Assembly (NCBI GenBank): GCA_018829445.1
Contig: JAHJTV010000011.1
Span: 1-64,000, forward strand
Direction of reading: 5' to 3'
Length of the DNA: 64,000 bases
From: a bacterium
GTDB lineage: Bacteria > SAR324 > XYD2-FULL-50-16
Shown here: positions 27,630-36,446 of the stretch, in pieces
Numbering within the stretch: the stretch's first letter is position 1
How the letters are laid out: every line of letters begins with the position of its first letter
The notes under the pieces: model-generated
Told to the model about the DNA's origin: nothing
Databases searched by the model: none
The model's input: the letters and a program-made list of their open reading frames with translations, nothing else
Translations under genes and position numbers: made by a program

Positions 27630-28259
27630 TTAAAAAACATCCTTCAGAAAAGCGCTGTTCAGATTTTTTACTTCATGGGAGGAGCTAAATCTGGATATGG
27701 TGATCATTGAGAATTGATGAAGCTGGATCTCCTCATTGGTGGCCTTGATAACCACTCTTACCATTCCGGCGGTGGTGCCGATGGTTGTTCCCTGGCGATT
27801 GCTTTCAATGATAAATTCCCCTTCATTCGAGATGGCATCGACCAGTTCGGTATCGATATGAACCTGTTTGCTTCTGCTCATCATGGATCTGGCTTTCAGT
27901 TTGCCATACATCAGGTGAATACGGAATATGGTTCTGTTTTCATGGGTAACTTCTTCGATAAACCTGATTCGGCTGAGGGGTAGCAGATAGATCTCGTCGG
28001 AATCATCCAGCATGGAGGGTAGGATGGTTGCTCTTCCTGACTCTTCGGTGATCACCTCGTCGCCATTTTCCAGTGTAACTCCAAACGATGTAACCGATTC
28101 CTGGCTTCTTTCGTTAATCTTCAATACCGGTTCTGATTGAGCAACTACCCGAACAACCTCGGTAACTCTCTCCACACTACCGGCTGTGACTGGAATCAAA
28201 AATATTGTGAAAATCAAAAAACAGTAGACCGTCCGGTTTCTATAGGAAAACTTTTTCAT
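27630..28259 (-). CDS. Secreted FecR-domain protein
   Basis: A 209-residue exported protein. A signal peptide occupies about residues 1-27 (YCFLIFTIFLIPVTAGSV). It is followed by a FecR-type beta-helical domain with FGVTLENGDEVITEESGRAT near residue 60, LYGK-like YGKLKARSMMSRSKQVHI near 117, and TTIGTTAGMVRVVI near 160. In this kind of stand-alone exported protein, FecR domains are not signalling anti-sigma factors but probable structural or sugar-binding modules; the role is unknown. It converges on the large lipoprotein gene, with a hairpin between them, and no obvious partner gene is adjacent. Confidence 0.82.
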   Translation of the reverse strand: MKKFSYRNRTVYCFLIFTIFLIPVTAGSVERVTEVVRVVAQSEPVLKINERSQESVTSFGVTLENGDEVITEESGRATILPSMLDDSDEIYLLPLSRIRFIEEVTHENRTIFRIHLMYGKLKARSMMSRSKQVHIDTELVDAISNEGEFIIESNRQGTTIGTTAGMVRVVIKATNEEIQLHQFSMITISRFSSSHEVKNLNSAFLKDVF

Positions 28260-28584
28260 GGATAATTGTGATAATAGTTTGTAAAATCAAACCTCCGGAA
28301 AAGGAGGCATTCATTTTCAGTCAAAGCGCAGGCAGATCTCGCCGAATTTCCTTTTGTGCCGCGAGTTTCGCATATTCCTCTTTAAAAAAACAGATAAAAT
28401 GGGTGTTTGAGTTAAGACTTTTAAAATCAACCTGTTGCTATACTGCCATTTCAGGTAATCAACTGGCAACAGGATAATAAAAGATAAAAAGCTAATTTTG
28501 GAATCGCCCGACTCTTGCCAACTTTTATAAAAACGATGATGCTATTCTTTTATCGATCACATAAAACCTGAATGATGATTAAAG
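28260..28584. other. Intergenic region with an inverted repeat
   Basis: 325 bp without a gene. It holds an 8-bp perfect inverted repeat CCTGTTGC / GCAACAGG (about 28430-28472, loop near 26) and a short CCTCC / GGAGG hairpin near 28290-28306. Neither has a U-tract. I see no clear promoter for the AlaX-like gene. Confidence 0.5.
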
Positions 28585-29022
28585 ATGGAAGCAAACATTC
28601 TAACCCGCATGCACTCCGCCGAACACTTGTTAAACAGCACCATGGTGAAGATGTTCGCTTGTAACCGCAGTTTTAGTGCGCATATCAATAAAAAAAAATC
28701 CAAATGCGACTACCATTTCAAAAGACCCCTTACTATCGATGAAATAGCTGAAATCGAAAAGCGTGTAAACGATATCATCCAAAAGAATCTGCCCGTAACC
28801 GAAGCTTTACTTAGGAGAGAGGATGCCAACCAACAATTCAACCTTGAGCGGTTGCCTGAAAGTGTAGGAGATGAAGTTCGTATCATCCGCATTGGAGATT
28901 ATGATGCCATCCCCTGTATCGGGGAACATATCCAGTCAACCGGTGAGATTAAAGGATTTAAGATCACGACGGTTGATTTCGAAAACGGAATTCTCAGGAT
29001 TCGATTTAAGATCACTAAATAG
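28585..29022 (+). CDS. Free-standing AlaX-type tRNA editing domain
   Basis: A 145-residue protein matching the second additional domain of alanyl/threonyl-tRNA synthetases. The zinc-binding signature is complete: His10 and His14 (HSAEH) and Cys111 and His115 (CIGEH). Free-standing AlaX proteins hydrolyse mischarged Ser-tRNA-Ala or Gly-tRNA-Ala in trans. This one is short and lacks a large N-terminal glycine-rich part, like the small AlaX-S class. The segment IQSTGEIKGFKI after the motif agrees with the family. It is monocistronic and no synthetase gene is adjacent. Which mischarged tRNA it clears cannot be read from the sequence. Confidence 0.9.
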   Translation: MEANILTRMHSAEHLLNSTMVKMFACNRSFSAHINKKKSKCDYHFKRPLTIDEIAEIEKRVNDIIQKNLPVTEALLRREDANQQFNLERLPESVGDEVRIIRIGDYDAIPCIGEHIQSTGEIKGFKITTVDFENGILRIRFKITK

Positions 29023-29054
29023 TTACTACTTTCCGGTGGCTCCACAGAACTAAC

Positions 29055-29119
29055 GATAGGGCAGTCCTACGTGGCCGCCTTAGAACAAGTCCCGGCGGTG
29101 CCGTAGCCCATCCTCACCA
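29055..29119. repeat. GGTAGGG dispersed hairpin element, degenerate copy 3
   Basis: Begins GATAGGGCAGTCCTACGTGG and ends GTAGCCCATCCTCACC. It aligns with copy 2 through the loop (GCCTTAGAACAAG against GCCTTATAATAGG), but both arms have lost complementarity. The downstream flank TAATTCTTGCTCTT matches the flank of copy 1. Confidence 0.7.
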
Positions 29120-29270
29120 TAATTCTTGCTCTTTGCTGTCACAATGATGTTTTAGAACTATAGATACTTAAGATAGAATATCAAGCAAATATCCCTATCT
29201 CGTTTTTCCTCCATCGGAAAATCACAAAAGTGTTTGAATGATTTGCACATTCAAAAAAATCGGTATAGAG

Positions 29271-29298
29271 TTGTTCTAGAATTTTATTTTGGTATAAC
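29271..29298 (+). promoter_or_regulatory. Possible sigma-70 promoter of potDABC
   Basis: TTGTTC, a 16-bp spacer, then TATAAC, about 140 bp before the potD start. The match is only moderate and the leader would be long, so this is tentative. Confidence 0.3.
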
Positions 29299-29439
29299 AA
29301 TTTGGCAAAAGTCCAAAATGAAATTTTTGTTTTGATACAGAAAAACAACACGTAAAAGTGCAAAGAAACAATTTGAAACCACCCAGGAAAACTGATTTTG
29401 TCGTTTTCTGATAAAAGATACTCATTAGGAGGAGAAACT

Positions 29440-30504
29440 ATGATTAAAAAAATGTTTGGGGTTGTTTCAGCCATGCTTTTGATAATCGCTACGAGCGGAG
29501 TTCAGGCTGAAACTTTAAACTTGCTAACCTGGAAGGACTATGCGCCTCAATCATTGAGGGACAAATTCCAGGCCGAAACCGGAATTGAGGTCAAGGTGAC
29601 TTTTTCAAACAATGAGGAGATGATTGCCAAGCTACGGGCAACAAGGGGTGCCGGTTTCGATTTGGCACAGCCCAGTCAGGACAGGATCTCTTCCGTGCAG
29701 GAAAAGTTTCAGATTTACCAGGCGATGGATTTTTCTAAAATTGAAAAGAACCTGTTTATTGCATCCATGCTTGAAGCAGTAAAAAACAATACGATGGTAG
29801 ACGGAAAACCCCATGCCGTTCCGTTCTGCTGGGGATCTTCCGGATTGATCGTTAACACCAAACTCGCACCGAATGCCAACGATTATTCTGATCTGCTTAA
29901 TGCTTTGTATGTGGGAAGAATCAGTTATCGGTTGAAACGCCCAACCTTGATCGGAATTGCATTTTCTATGGGGGATGATCCTTTTGCAAAATATGGAAAC
30001 GCAACTGAGTACAAAGCCTTAATGGATAGAGTGGAAGCAGCTTTGATAGCTGGAAAAGGGCTGGTTAAGAATTACTGGACCAATGGTGATAACCTGCTCC
30101 AGTTGGTCAGAACGGGAGAAGTAACCGTTGCCATGGGTTGGGACGGCGGTGGTTGGAAACTACACGAGGAAAATCCAGATATCGATTTTATTGCCCCCAA
30201 GAGTGGAGCTTTAGGATGGATTGATACGTTTGCTATTCCTGCCAAGGCCGAAAACGTTAGTGGTGCTTATAAATGGATCAATTTCATCATGCGACCTGAA
30301 AATGCAGCTGTTTTTACCAATCAGGAAAAATATGCCACAGCATCCAAAGGTGCAGCTGAAATGACAGATCCGGCTATCAGGGCCAACTTTTCCAGAAGTT
30401 TTTCCCAGGCTGCCATTGACAACATCAATTGGTATCCTCCGGTTCCAGCAAATCTTGAGCAGATTGAAGGGAAACTGCTGGACAGGGTAAAAGCCGCTCA
30501 ATAG
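29440..30504 (+). CDS. potD: Polyamine-type ABC transporter substrate-binding protein
   Basis: A 354-residue periplasmic binding protein. A signal peptide covers residues 1-24 (MIKKMFGVVSAMLLIIATSG then VQA). The mature N-terminus ETLNLLTWKDYAPQSL is typical of spermidine/putrescine-binding proteins, as are PHAVPFCWGSSGLIVNT near residue 125 and MGWDGGGW near 235. The start at 29440 was chosen because AGGAGGAGAAACT lies directly before it; the longer frame only adds an unlikely leader. It heads potD-potA-potB-potC, with a 121-bp gap to potA that contains half of a repeat element. The substrate could be another amine or an opine-like compound. Confidence 0.9.
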   Translation: MIKKMFGVVSAMLLIIATSGVQAETLNLLTWKDYAPQSLRDKFQAETGIEVKVTFSNNEEMIAKLRATRGAGFDLAQPSQDRISSVQEKFQIYQAMDFSKIEKNLFIASMLEAVKNNTMVDGKPHAVPFCWGSSGLIVNTKLAPNANDYSDLLNALYVGRISYRLKRPTLIGIAFSMGDDPFAKYGNATEYKALMDRVEAALIAGKGLVKNYWTNGDNLLQLVRTGEVTVAMGWDGGGWKLHEENPDIDFIAPKSGALGWIDTFAIPAKAENVSGAYKWINFIMRPENAAVFTNQEKYATASKGAAEMTDPAIRANFSRSFSQAAIDNINWYPPVPANLEQIEGKLLDRVKAAQ

Positions 30505-30570
30505 TAATCTGAGCTGGATTATTGTCCATTGGCTCATAAATAAGCAACCATTGCCAAAAGCAAGGATGAT

Positions 30571-30595
30571 GGTAGGGCGGGGTTACATCCCCGCC
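30571..30595. repeat. GGTAGGG element, solo half copy between potD and potA
   Basis: A single 25-base arm beginning GGTAGGGCGGGGTTACATCC. It is identical to the right arm of copy 1 read on the opposite strand. The arm itself still contains GGCGGGG / CCCCGCC and can form a small hairpin in the potD-potA mRNA. Confidence 0.75.
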
Positions 30596-30625
30596 AGCAC
30601 TTACTAATTCAAGAAAGACCAAAAC

Positions 30626-31720
30626 ATGGAAAACGATCTCTCCGTTAAGAACGTCACTAAAAAATTCAACGAGTTTATTGCGGTTGATTCAGTCTCATTT
30701 GATATCGCCAGGGGGGATTTTTTCTCCATCCTGGGACCTTCCGGTTGCGGGAAGACAACACTCTTGAGAATGATTGCCGGGTTTGAATCCCATACTGAAG
30801 GTAAAATCGAAATCCGCGGTCAGGATATGGAGAATATTGTTCCCAATAAAAGACCTGTCAACATGGTTTTTCAACACCTGGCTCTGTTTCCCATGATGAA
30901 TGTTGCTGAAAACGTGGCTTTCGGGTTAAAACGACGAGGGATGAACAGATCCGAGGTGGAACCCAGGGTAAAATCCATGCTTGAACGGGTGGGATTGCCC
31001 GGTTTTGAAGAAAAGCAGGTTAATCAATTATCAGGGGGACAAAAACAACGCGTGGCCATTGCTCGCAGCCTGATTCTGGAGCCGGCTGTGCTGCTTCTTG
31101 ATGAACCTCTGGGAGCATTGGATTTAAAGCTGCGAGAACACATGAAAGTGGAGTTGAAGAAATTGCAGGAAGAAATCGGAACCACGTTTATGTATATTAC
31201 CCATGATCAATCCGAAGCGTTGGTTATGTCGGACTATATCGCGGTAATGAACAAAGGCAGGTTTGAACAGATCGATACACCCAATAATCTTTACAATCAC
31301 CCCAGCACCACTTTCGTCGCTCAGTTTGTCGGCGAAAACAACGCCTGGTCGGGAACCCTGACCAGATCCGATGGTAAGACAGCAGAGATCAAAACCACGG
31401 ATGGAAATGCCTTCAAAGTCGATGCTAACGACACAATCACAGAAGGATCCAAAATTGACCTTTTTCTTAGACCCGAGGCATTGCTGATTCAGCCTGATCC
31501 CTCCCTGAAGGATGTGAACAGATTTGATACCGTCGTCACCTCAATACTATTTGACGGTGCCAGCAGTCGTCTCCTGGTTACTCCGATAAACACCAAAAAA
31601 GAGATTATCGTTGCCCTTCCACAAAACAGGCAATATGACCACATTAGACCCAAAGATAAGATAGAGTTAGGCTGGAGTGAAAATGCCGGTATCTATTTCG
31701 CCAAAGACAATTTGTTATGA
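30626..31720 (+). CDS. potA: Polyamine-type ABC transporter ATP-binding protein
   Basis: A 364-residue ATPase of the PotA/CysA group. It has Walker A GPSGCGKTT, a Q-loop in VFQHLALFP, signature LSGGQKQRVAIARS, and Walker B LLLDEPLGALD with switch His in YITHDQSEAL. The C-terminal third (from about residue 240) is the TOBE regulatory domain found in sugar and polyamine importers. There is no strong Shine-Dalgarno. The coding sequence ends ATGA, overlapping the potB start by 4 bp. It powers import together with the PotB and PotC homologues. Confidence 0.95.
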   Translation: MENDLSVKNVTKKFNEFIAVDSVSFDIARGDFFSILGPSGCGKTTLLRMIAGFESHTEGKIEIRGQDMENIVPNKRPVNMVFQHLALFPMMNVAENVAFGLKRRGMNRSEVEPRVKSMLERVGLPGFEEKQVNQLSGGQKQRVAIARSLILEPAVLLLDEPLGALDLKLREHMKVELKKLQEEIGTTFMYITHDQSEALVMSDYIAVMNKGRFEQIDTPNNLYNHPSTTFVAQFVGENNAWSGTLTRSDGKTAEIKTTDGNAFKVDANDTITEGSKIDLFLRPEALLIQPDPSLKDVNRFDTVVTSILFDGASSRLLVTPINTKKEIIVALPQNRQYDHIRPKDKIELGWSENAGIYFAKDNLL

Positions 31721-32574
31721 AAACACATCAGAAGTGGGGATTCTATATATTTCTAATGCCGGTGATCCTGTGGTTGGTCTTACTCATCGTTTTACCTCAC
31801 ATTGATCTCCTGATCATGTCGTTCAGATCCGAAAGCGACTACGGAGAACTGAGCTGGGGGGTTGCCAACTATAGGGAGTTTTTTGACGAGCCGATCTATT
31901 GGTTCACATTTGTACGAACGGCCATTTATTCCATTATTGTCACTTTTTTGACATTAATTATCGGACTGCCCGTCGCATTCTACATTACCAAGGTAGCCGC
32001 AGTTAAATACAAAGGGCCGCTCACCCTGCTTGTTCTTCTACCATTCTGGGTCAGTGAACTGGTCAGGGTTTACGGTTGGATGATTCTCTTGCGCGAAAGC
32101 GGGGTCATAAACCATTTTCTGGTGAAACTTGGAATCCTTAATAAACCCATCGAGATGTTGTATAACGATGCCTCCATGATTATGGGTCTGGTATACACCA
32201 CTATGTTGTTCATGATTGTCCCCTTGATTTCGGTGCTGGATGGTTTGGAAGATGAACTGATTGAAGCAGCCTTTGATCTCGGGGCTAATGTCAGATCGGT
32301 CGTGTTTAAGATTATTATTCCTTATGCCACGCCAGGCATAGTTTCAGGTTCCATTGTAGTCTTTATGCTGACACTTGGCAATTATTTAACACCAAACCTG
32401 ATGGGCGGAAAAAACTCACTCTGGTTTACCGAACAGATCTATAACCAGTTTATTGCAAGTTTTAACTGGAACCAGGGCTCGGCATTCGGTTTTCTGCTCT
32501 TGATCCTGTCATCTTTGATCATCTGGTTCGGTTTGAAGATCAGCAAGCAGAATTTAAGCAAGGTGGTGCAATGA
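31717..32574 (+). CDS. potB: Polyamine-type ABC transporter permease 1
   Basis: A 285-residue inner-membrane permease with six predicted helices. The EAA loop that docks the ATPase is visible as IEAAFDLGANVRSVVFKII near residue 185. It overlaps potA by 4 bp at ATGA and likewise overlaps potC by 4 bp. The N-terminal LPHIDLLIMSFRSESDYGEL segment and the order B then C match the PotABCD layout. It pairs with the next protein to form the translocation channel. Confidence 0.93.
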   Translation: MKTHQKWGFYIFLMPVILWLVLLIVLPHIDLLIMSFRSESDYGELSWGVANYREFFDEPIYWFTFVRTAIYSIIVTFLTLIIGLPVAFYITKVAAVKYKGPLTLLVLLPFWVSELVRVYGWMILLRESGVINHFLVKLGILNKPIEMLYNDASMIMGLVYTTMLFMIVPLISVLDGLEDELIEAAFDLGANVRSVVFKIIIPYATPGIVSGSIVVFMLTLGNYLTPNLMGGKNSLWFTEQIYNQFIASFNWNQGSAFGFLLLILSSLIIWFGLKISKQNLSKVVQ

Positions 32575-33431
32575 TAAGAACTTTACCGCAGTCCAAAGCT
32601 TATTCCAGCGGGTTTAAATTATATATCTGTCTCTATTTTATTTTCCTGTTTGCACCCCTTGTGGTAACTTGCGTTTTGGCCTTTAACGACTCCCAGTTTC
32701 CTTCATTGCCCTGGAAAGGGTTCACCGTCGAATGGTTTACAGCTGAGCGACCAGACAGGATAGGTATTTTCCATGATCAATCCAACCTGGACAGTATCTG
32801 GGTGAGTGTACAAACTGCCTTTTTTGTTTCTCTATTATCTTTGGTTGTCGGAACCTGTGCAGCTTTTCTTTTCGAACAGGAGGACTTTCGCTTCAAGCAG
32901 TTTCTCTATTTTCTGATGCTGGCCCCATTGGTTATTCCTGGTGTGATCTTGGGTATCTCCATCCTTATGGCTGCAAATAGTATGGGAATCCTGTTCGAAG
33001 ACCATTTGGGAGTCGATATCCCTATTTTGAGACCGGGATTCTGGCTGGTTGTTCTCGGGCAGTTTTCCTTCATCTGCACCTTTGTAACCCTGGTGGTGTC
33101 AGCTCGTTTAAAGAAGTTTGACCGCACCCTGGAAGAAGCTGCGTTGAACCTGGGGGCAAACCGGTTTGAAGTCATATGGTTTATCACCCTGAAATATCTA
33201 AGACCTGCTATTCTTGGTTCAGCTGCAGTAGCTTTTTTGATGTCTTTTGAAAACTTTAACACCACTCTATTTCTGGTAGGTTCCGAGACAACACTCCCCA
33301 TAAATCTGTATCTCCAACTCAGGGACGGCAGCACTCCGGTTATCAATTCCATCTCCTTTCTGCTGATCGTCTCAACCTCCCTGTTGGCGCTGGTTAATCT
33401 CTATTACAGCAGCAAACAGAAAGAGATCTAG
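32571..33431 (+). CDS. potC: Polyamine-type ABC transporter permease 2
   Basis: A 286-residue inner-membrane permease with about six helices and an EAA loop LEEAALNLGANRFEVIWFIT near residue 185. The periplasmic N-terminal part (FNDSQFPSLPWKGFTVEWF) is typical of PotC. It overlaps potB by 4 bp at ATGA. It ends the transporter operon; the amidohydrolase gene starts 89 bp further on and could be co-transcribed. Confidence 0.93.
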   Translation: MIRTLPQSKAYSSGFKLYICLYFIFLFAPLVVTCVLAFNDSQFPSLPWKGFTVEWFTAERPDRIGIFHDQSNLDSIWVSVQTAFFVSLLSLVVGTCAAFLFEQEDFRFKQFLYFLMLAPLVIPGVILGISILMAANSMGILFEDHLGVDIPILRPGFWLVVLGQFSFICTFVTLVVSARLKKFDRTLEEAALNLGANRFEVIWFITLKYLRPAILGSAAVAFLMSFENFNTTLFLVGSETTLPINLYLQLRDGSTPVINSISFLLIVSTSLLALVNLYYSSKQKEI

Positions 33432-33520
33432 CAGAACCCCAATTGCATATTAATAAGTAATTATGAGTCTATAACCGTTGCTTTTGTTCAAACAATAAAT
33501 TATTTTATCAAGGGATTTCA

Positions 33521-35119
33521 ATGAATCGGTACCTGTTTACAAACGGTCAGGTTGTTACCATGGAGCGGGAGGGATTGGTTTATCCGGCCTGTGCGGTGGT
33601 AGACAACAAAATACTTGGTGTTGGTGAGACGGATTTTTTAAAAAATATGCTCAAGAGGGGTTATGAAGAGATAGATATGGATGGTGGAACATTGCTGCCC
33701 GGGTTTGTGGACTGTCATCTCCATTTTGTCCTCGCTTGTTATTTTAAGATGAATCTTGATTTAATGGGTATCGGAGTCAGCTCTTTGAGTCAGTTGGCGT
33801 CAATTATAAAGAAGAGGGCAGACTCGTATCCATCAGGCAAATGGATTTTTGGATTAAGAATGAGAGAGGAGGATTTTGTTGAAAAGCGCTTGCCGCTTTT
33901 GGAGGAGTTGGATGAAATCGCTCCTGATCATCCGGTACTGCTTATGCGATATGACGGTCACTCCGGAATTGCAAACTCTTTAGCTTTAAAGGCAGCCGGA
34001 ATAGATCATAACTCGTCTAGTCCCCACGGGGGAGAGATCGGGAAAAAGGATGGAAAACTCACCGGGGTGTTAAAAGAAAAAGCAATGGTAAGTGTTTTAA
34101 ATGTTTTGCCCATTCCGGAAACCGAGGAGTTTATGGAGGGATGCCGACTGATGAAAGAGGCATTATTGTCGGCAGGGGTTGTCGGATTTCACAATGTACT
34201 GTTGACCAGCGGAGATGGTCCTTCCGGTGCTCTGGGGGCGTATGAGATCCCTCTGTATAAAATGTTTGCGGATACCCTGCCATTTCGTCACTACCCCCTG
34301 ATTTCGGGAGGTTCTGTTGAAGAAACCATTCGTTTGTTGGAAAGTGAATTTGGTGGAGAAAAAGTGAATGGAATCTGGCAGGGTGGAGCCATGAAGATGT
34401 TTGCCGACGGTACCTTTGGGTCAAGAACGGCTTATTTTTATGAAGAGTATAATGATTGTCCGGGAGAATTTGGATATATGGTCTGTGAAGCAGCTGCACT
34501 GAAGGATCAGATATTTAAAGCCCATGATGAAGGTTTAAGGGTTGTTATTCATGCAATTGGAGACAGGGCTGTTGATGATGTGGCTCGGGTTTTTATGGAG
34601 GCGGTGATTAAGTACGGGCATAAGCCGCTATACCACCGCATTGAGCATTGCAGTATGGTTCATCCCGATACTTTGAAGATAATTAAGAATGCAGGTGTTG
34701 TCTGTTCCATGCAGCCCAGCTTTATCGTTTCCGAAGGCATATGGATCAAGGACCGGGTTGGAGAGAGAGTTGGGACGGTTTACCCCATGAAGACTTTAAT
34801 GGAACAAGGTATCAGCCTTTGCGGTGGCAGTGATGCTCCGATTGAAGTTCCGGAACCCTTGAAAGGGATTTGGGGGGCTGTGGTCAGGGAAGGATTTACC
34901 ACGGATCAGAGGCTTACACCCTATGAAGCAATTTCGCTTTACACATCCCTGGCTACCAAAGATACATTTGAAGAACGTCAGAGGGGGACAATTACTCCAG
35001 GAAAACAGGCGGACTTGATAGTGCTGGGAAAAAACCCCCTGGCTGTCCCGGCAGCGGAAATACAGGGCATTAAGGTTCAGCTGACCATGATTGATGGAAA
35101 GATCCACTATCGTAGATAA
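33521..35119 (+). CDS. Metal-dependent amidohydrolase, YtcJ-like
   Basis: A 532-residue cytoplasmic TIM-barrel hydrolase of the amidohydrolase_3 group. The metal-binding HxH is DCHLHF (His66, His68). Further barrel residues are in VVIHAIGDRAVDDV, HRIEHCSMVHPD and GGSDAPIEVPEP. The C-terminus KQADLIVLGKNPL returns to the small beta-sandwich domain. Family members hydrolyse C-N bonds in amides, formamides or cyclic imidates. AAGGGATTTCA precedes the ATG. Its place after the PotDABC-type importer and before an amino-acid-type permease suggests that the imported nitrogen compound is processed here; the substrate is not known. Confidence 0.88.
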   Translation: MNRYLFTNGQVVTMEREGLVYPACAVVDNKILGVGETDFLKNMLKRGYEEIDMDGGTLLPGFVDCHLHFVLACYFKMNLDLMGIGVSSLSQLASIIKKRADSYPSGKWIFGLRMREEDFVEKRLPLLEELDEIAPDHPVLLMRYDGHSGIANSLALKAAGIDHNSSSPHGGEIGKKDGKLTGVLKEKAMVSVLNVLPIPETEEFMEGCRLMKEALLSAGVVGFHNVLLTSGDGPSGALGAYEIPLYKMFADTLPFRHYPLISGGSVEETIRLLESEFGGEKVNGIWQGGAMKMFADGTFGSRTAYFYEEYNDCPGEFGYMVCEAAALKDQIFKAHDEGLRVVIHAIGDRAVDDVARVFMEAVIKYGHKPLYHRIEHCSMVHPDTLKIIKNAGVVCSMQPSFIVSEGIWIKDRVGERVGTVYPMKTLMEQGISLCGGSDAPIEVPEPLKGIWGAVVREGFTTDQRLTPYEAISLYTSLATKDTFEERQRGTITPGKQADLIVLGKNPLAVPAAEIQGIKVQLTMIDGKIHYRR

Positions 35120-35234
35120 ACACCAGTTTTTAAGGTGTCAACGATTGGCTAAGAATGATTCAACCTAATCAAAAAAAACATGAGCATTTTATCCTCATCT
35201 TATCAGAAATTCATCTTATGCAGAGAGATTATAA

Positions 35235-36386
35235 ATGGAAGAAAAGAGACTAACCTTTTTTGAAGCTTCATCAATCATAGCTGGTTATGGCGTAGGTGGT
35301 GGCGTGATGGCTGTTCCGTTTCTGACATCACTTTCCGGATTCGCTCCTTTTTTCGGGGTTTTGGCGGTAGCTTTTTTCTTCAGTATTGTGCTGCATCTGA
35401 TGCTGGCGGAAATTGCCATTCGAGATACAACGTCTGATCAACTGGTTGAGCTCATAGCCAAGTATTATTATCGTGGGCCAGGCAGCAATGTGATCATCTG
35501 GGCTTTATTTGTGCTGCTATTTGCCAGTTTTTTAACCAGCCTGGCAGCATATGTATCGGGAAGCGGCGAAATCCTGAACGATCTGGCGGGAATTCCTGTT
35601 TGGGCGGGACAGGTGGTGTTTTATATCCTGGCGGCGGGTGTGGTTTTGTTTGGCCTTAAATCCATCGGGCTCAGTGAAAAATATGCCGTGATAATAATTC
35701 TTGTTATTATCGGAATACTGACTGTTGCTTCACTTCGACTTCCGTTTCATGCAGTCTGGGTCGGCGGTGGAAGCAGCAATACCTGGCTGGCTCTGTTCGG
35801 TATGATCATGTATAGCTTTCTAGCACCGTTTGCCGTCCCCCAGGTGGTGCGGGGATTGTCCTGGAATCAGAAGTTGATCCCTCGTAGTATTATCACGGGA
35901 ATTTTTATTAATCTCTGCGTGGTAACCCTGATATCATTGATGGCCACCGGAGTTTCGGAAGAGGTAACAAGGGTTGCTATTTCGGGATGGGGCAAAGCTC
36001 TTGGTGGCTGGGCTCACTCTTTTGGCGGTCTGTTTATCCTGGTTGCCATGTTAACCTCCTACTGGGCGGTATCCTATGCGTTGGTTGTGATCCTGAAAGA
36101 ACGACTTGGAATCGGTGATCGGTTTGCCTGGTTGCTGGCCACCTTGCCAACCCTGGTTGTTGCTTTGACCGGATTAACTGATTTTATGGGGTTCATGCGA
36201 ATCACCGCAGGAGTGGCTGGAATTGTAGTAATTCTGATGGTGATTCCGACTTTAAGAGGAATCAGGAAACACGGAGAAGTCAAGAACCCTGAATGGAAGC
36301 TCAACATTTTCGGAAACACCCTGTTTCAGGTTTTGCTGATAATCGTCTATATCCTGGTGGGGTTGGGGTCACTGGTATCGATTTAA
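35235..36386 (+). CDS. Aromatic amino-acid-type permease (HAAAP, APC superfamily)
   Basis: A 383-residue integral membrane protein with about eleven hydrophobic helices. The first helix has the unwound glycine-rich motif EASSIIAGYGVGGGVMAVP that is typical of the hydroxy/aromatic amino acid permease family (TyrP, Mtr, TnaB). Further on, FGMIMYSFLAPFAVPQVVRG corresponds to the conserved helix 6 region. It should be a proton- or sodium-coupled symporter. It is the last plus-strand gene before a convergent alcohol dehydrogenase, and a hairpin lies between them. Other APC families are possible; the substrate is inferred only from the family. Confidence 0.8.
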   Translation: MEEKRLTFFEASSIIAGYGVGGGVMAVPFLTSLSGFAPFFGVLAVAFFFSIVLHLMLAEIAIRDTTSDQLVELIAKYYYRGPGSNVIIWALFVLLFASFLTSLAAYVSGSGEILNDLAGIPVWAGQVVFYILAAGVVLFGLKSIGLSEKYAVIIILVIIGILTVASLRLPFHAVWVGGGSSNTWLALFGMIMYSFLAPFAVPQVVRGLSWNQKLIPRSIITGIFINLCVVTLISLMATGVSEEVTRVAISGWGKALGGWAHSFGGLFILVAMLTSYWAVSYALVVILKERLGIGDRFAWLLATLPTLVVALTGLTDFMGFMRITAGVAGIVVILMVIPTLRGIRKHGEVKNPEWKLNIFGNTLFQVLLIIVYILVGLGSLVSI

Positions 36387-36395
36387 CAAGTCCGA

Positions 36396-36438
36396 TGTTA
36401 CCGGAGTAGGTATTGTCTAACTCCCACATCCGGTAACA
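36396..36438. terminator. Bidirectional hairpin between convergent genes
   Basis: A perfect 10-bp inverted repeat TGTTACCGGA / TCCGGTAACA (36396-36405 with 36429-36438). It has a second nested pairing GGAGT / ACTCC and lies between the permease and alcohol dehydrogenase stops. There is no U-tract on either strand. Confidence 0.6.
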
Positions 36439-36446
36439 GCCCAACT

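Larger units (their letters stand above)
29023..29439. other. Intergenic region upstream of potD
   Basis: 417 bp with no gene. It contains a degenerate GGTAGGG element (29055-29119), a long AT-rich stretch, a possible promoter (29271-29298), and the strong AGGAGGAG ribosome binding site of potD. Confidence 0.6.

Noticed and set aside
27580-27630. Tandem GCAAATT-like repeats as a CRISPR or origin signal
   Set aside because: Only two to three short units, no spacers and no DnaA boxes; a simple-sequence patch.
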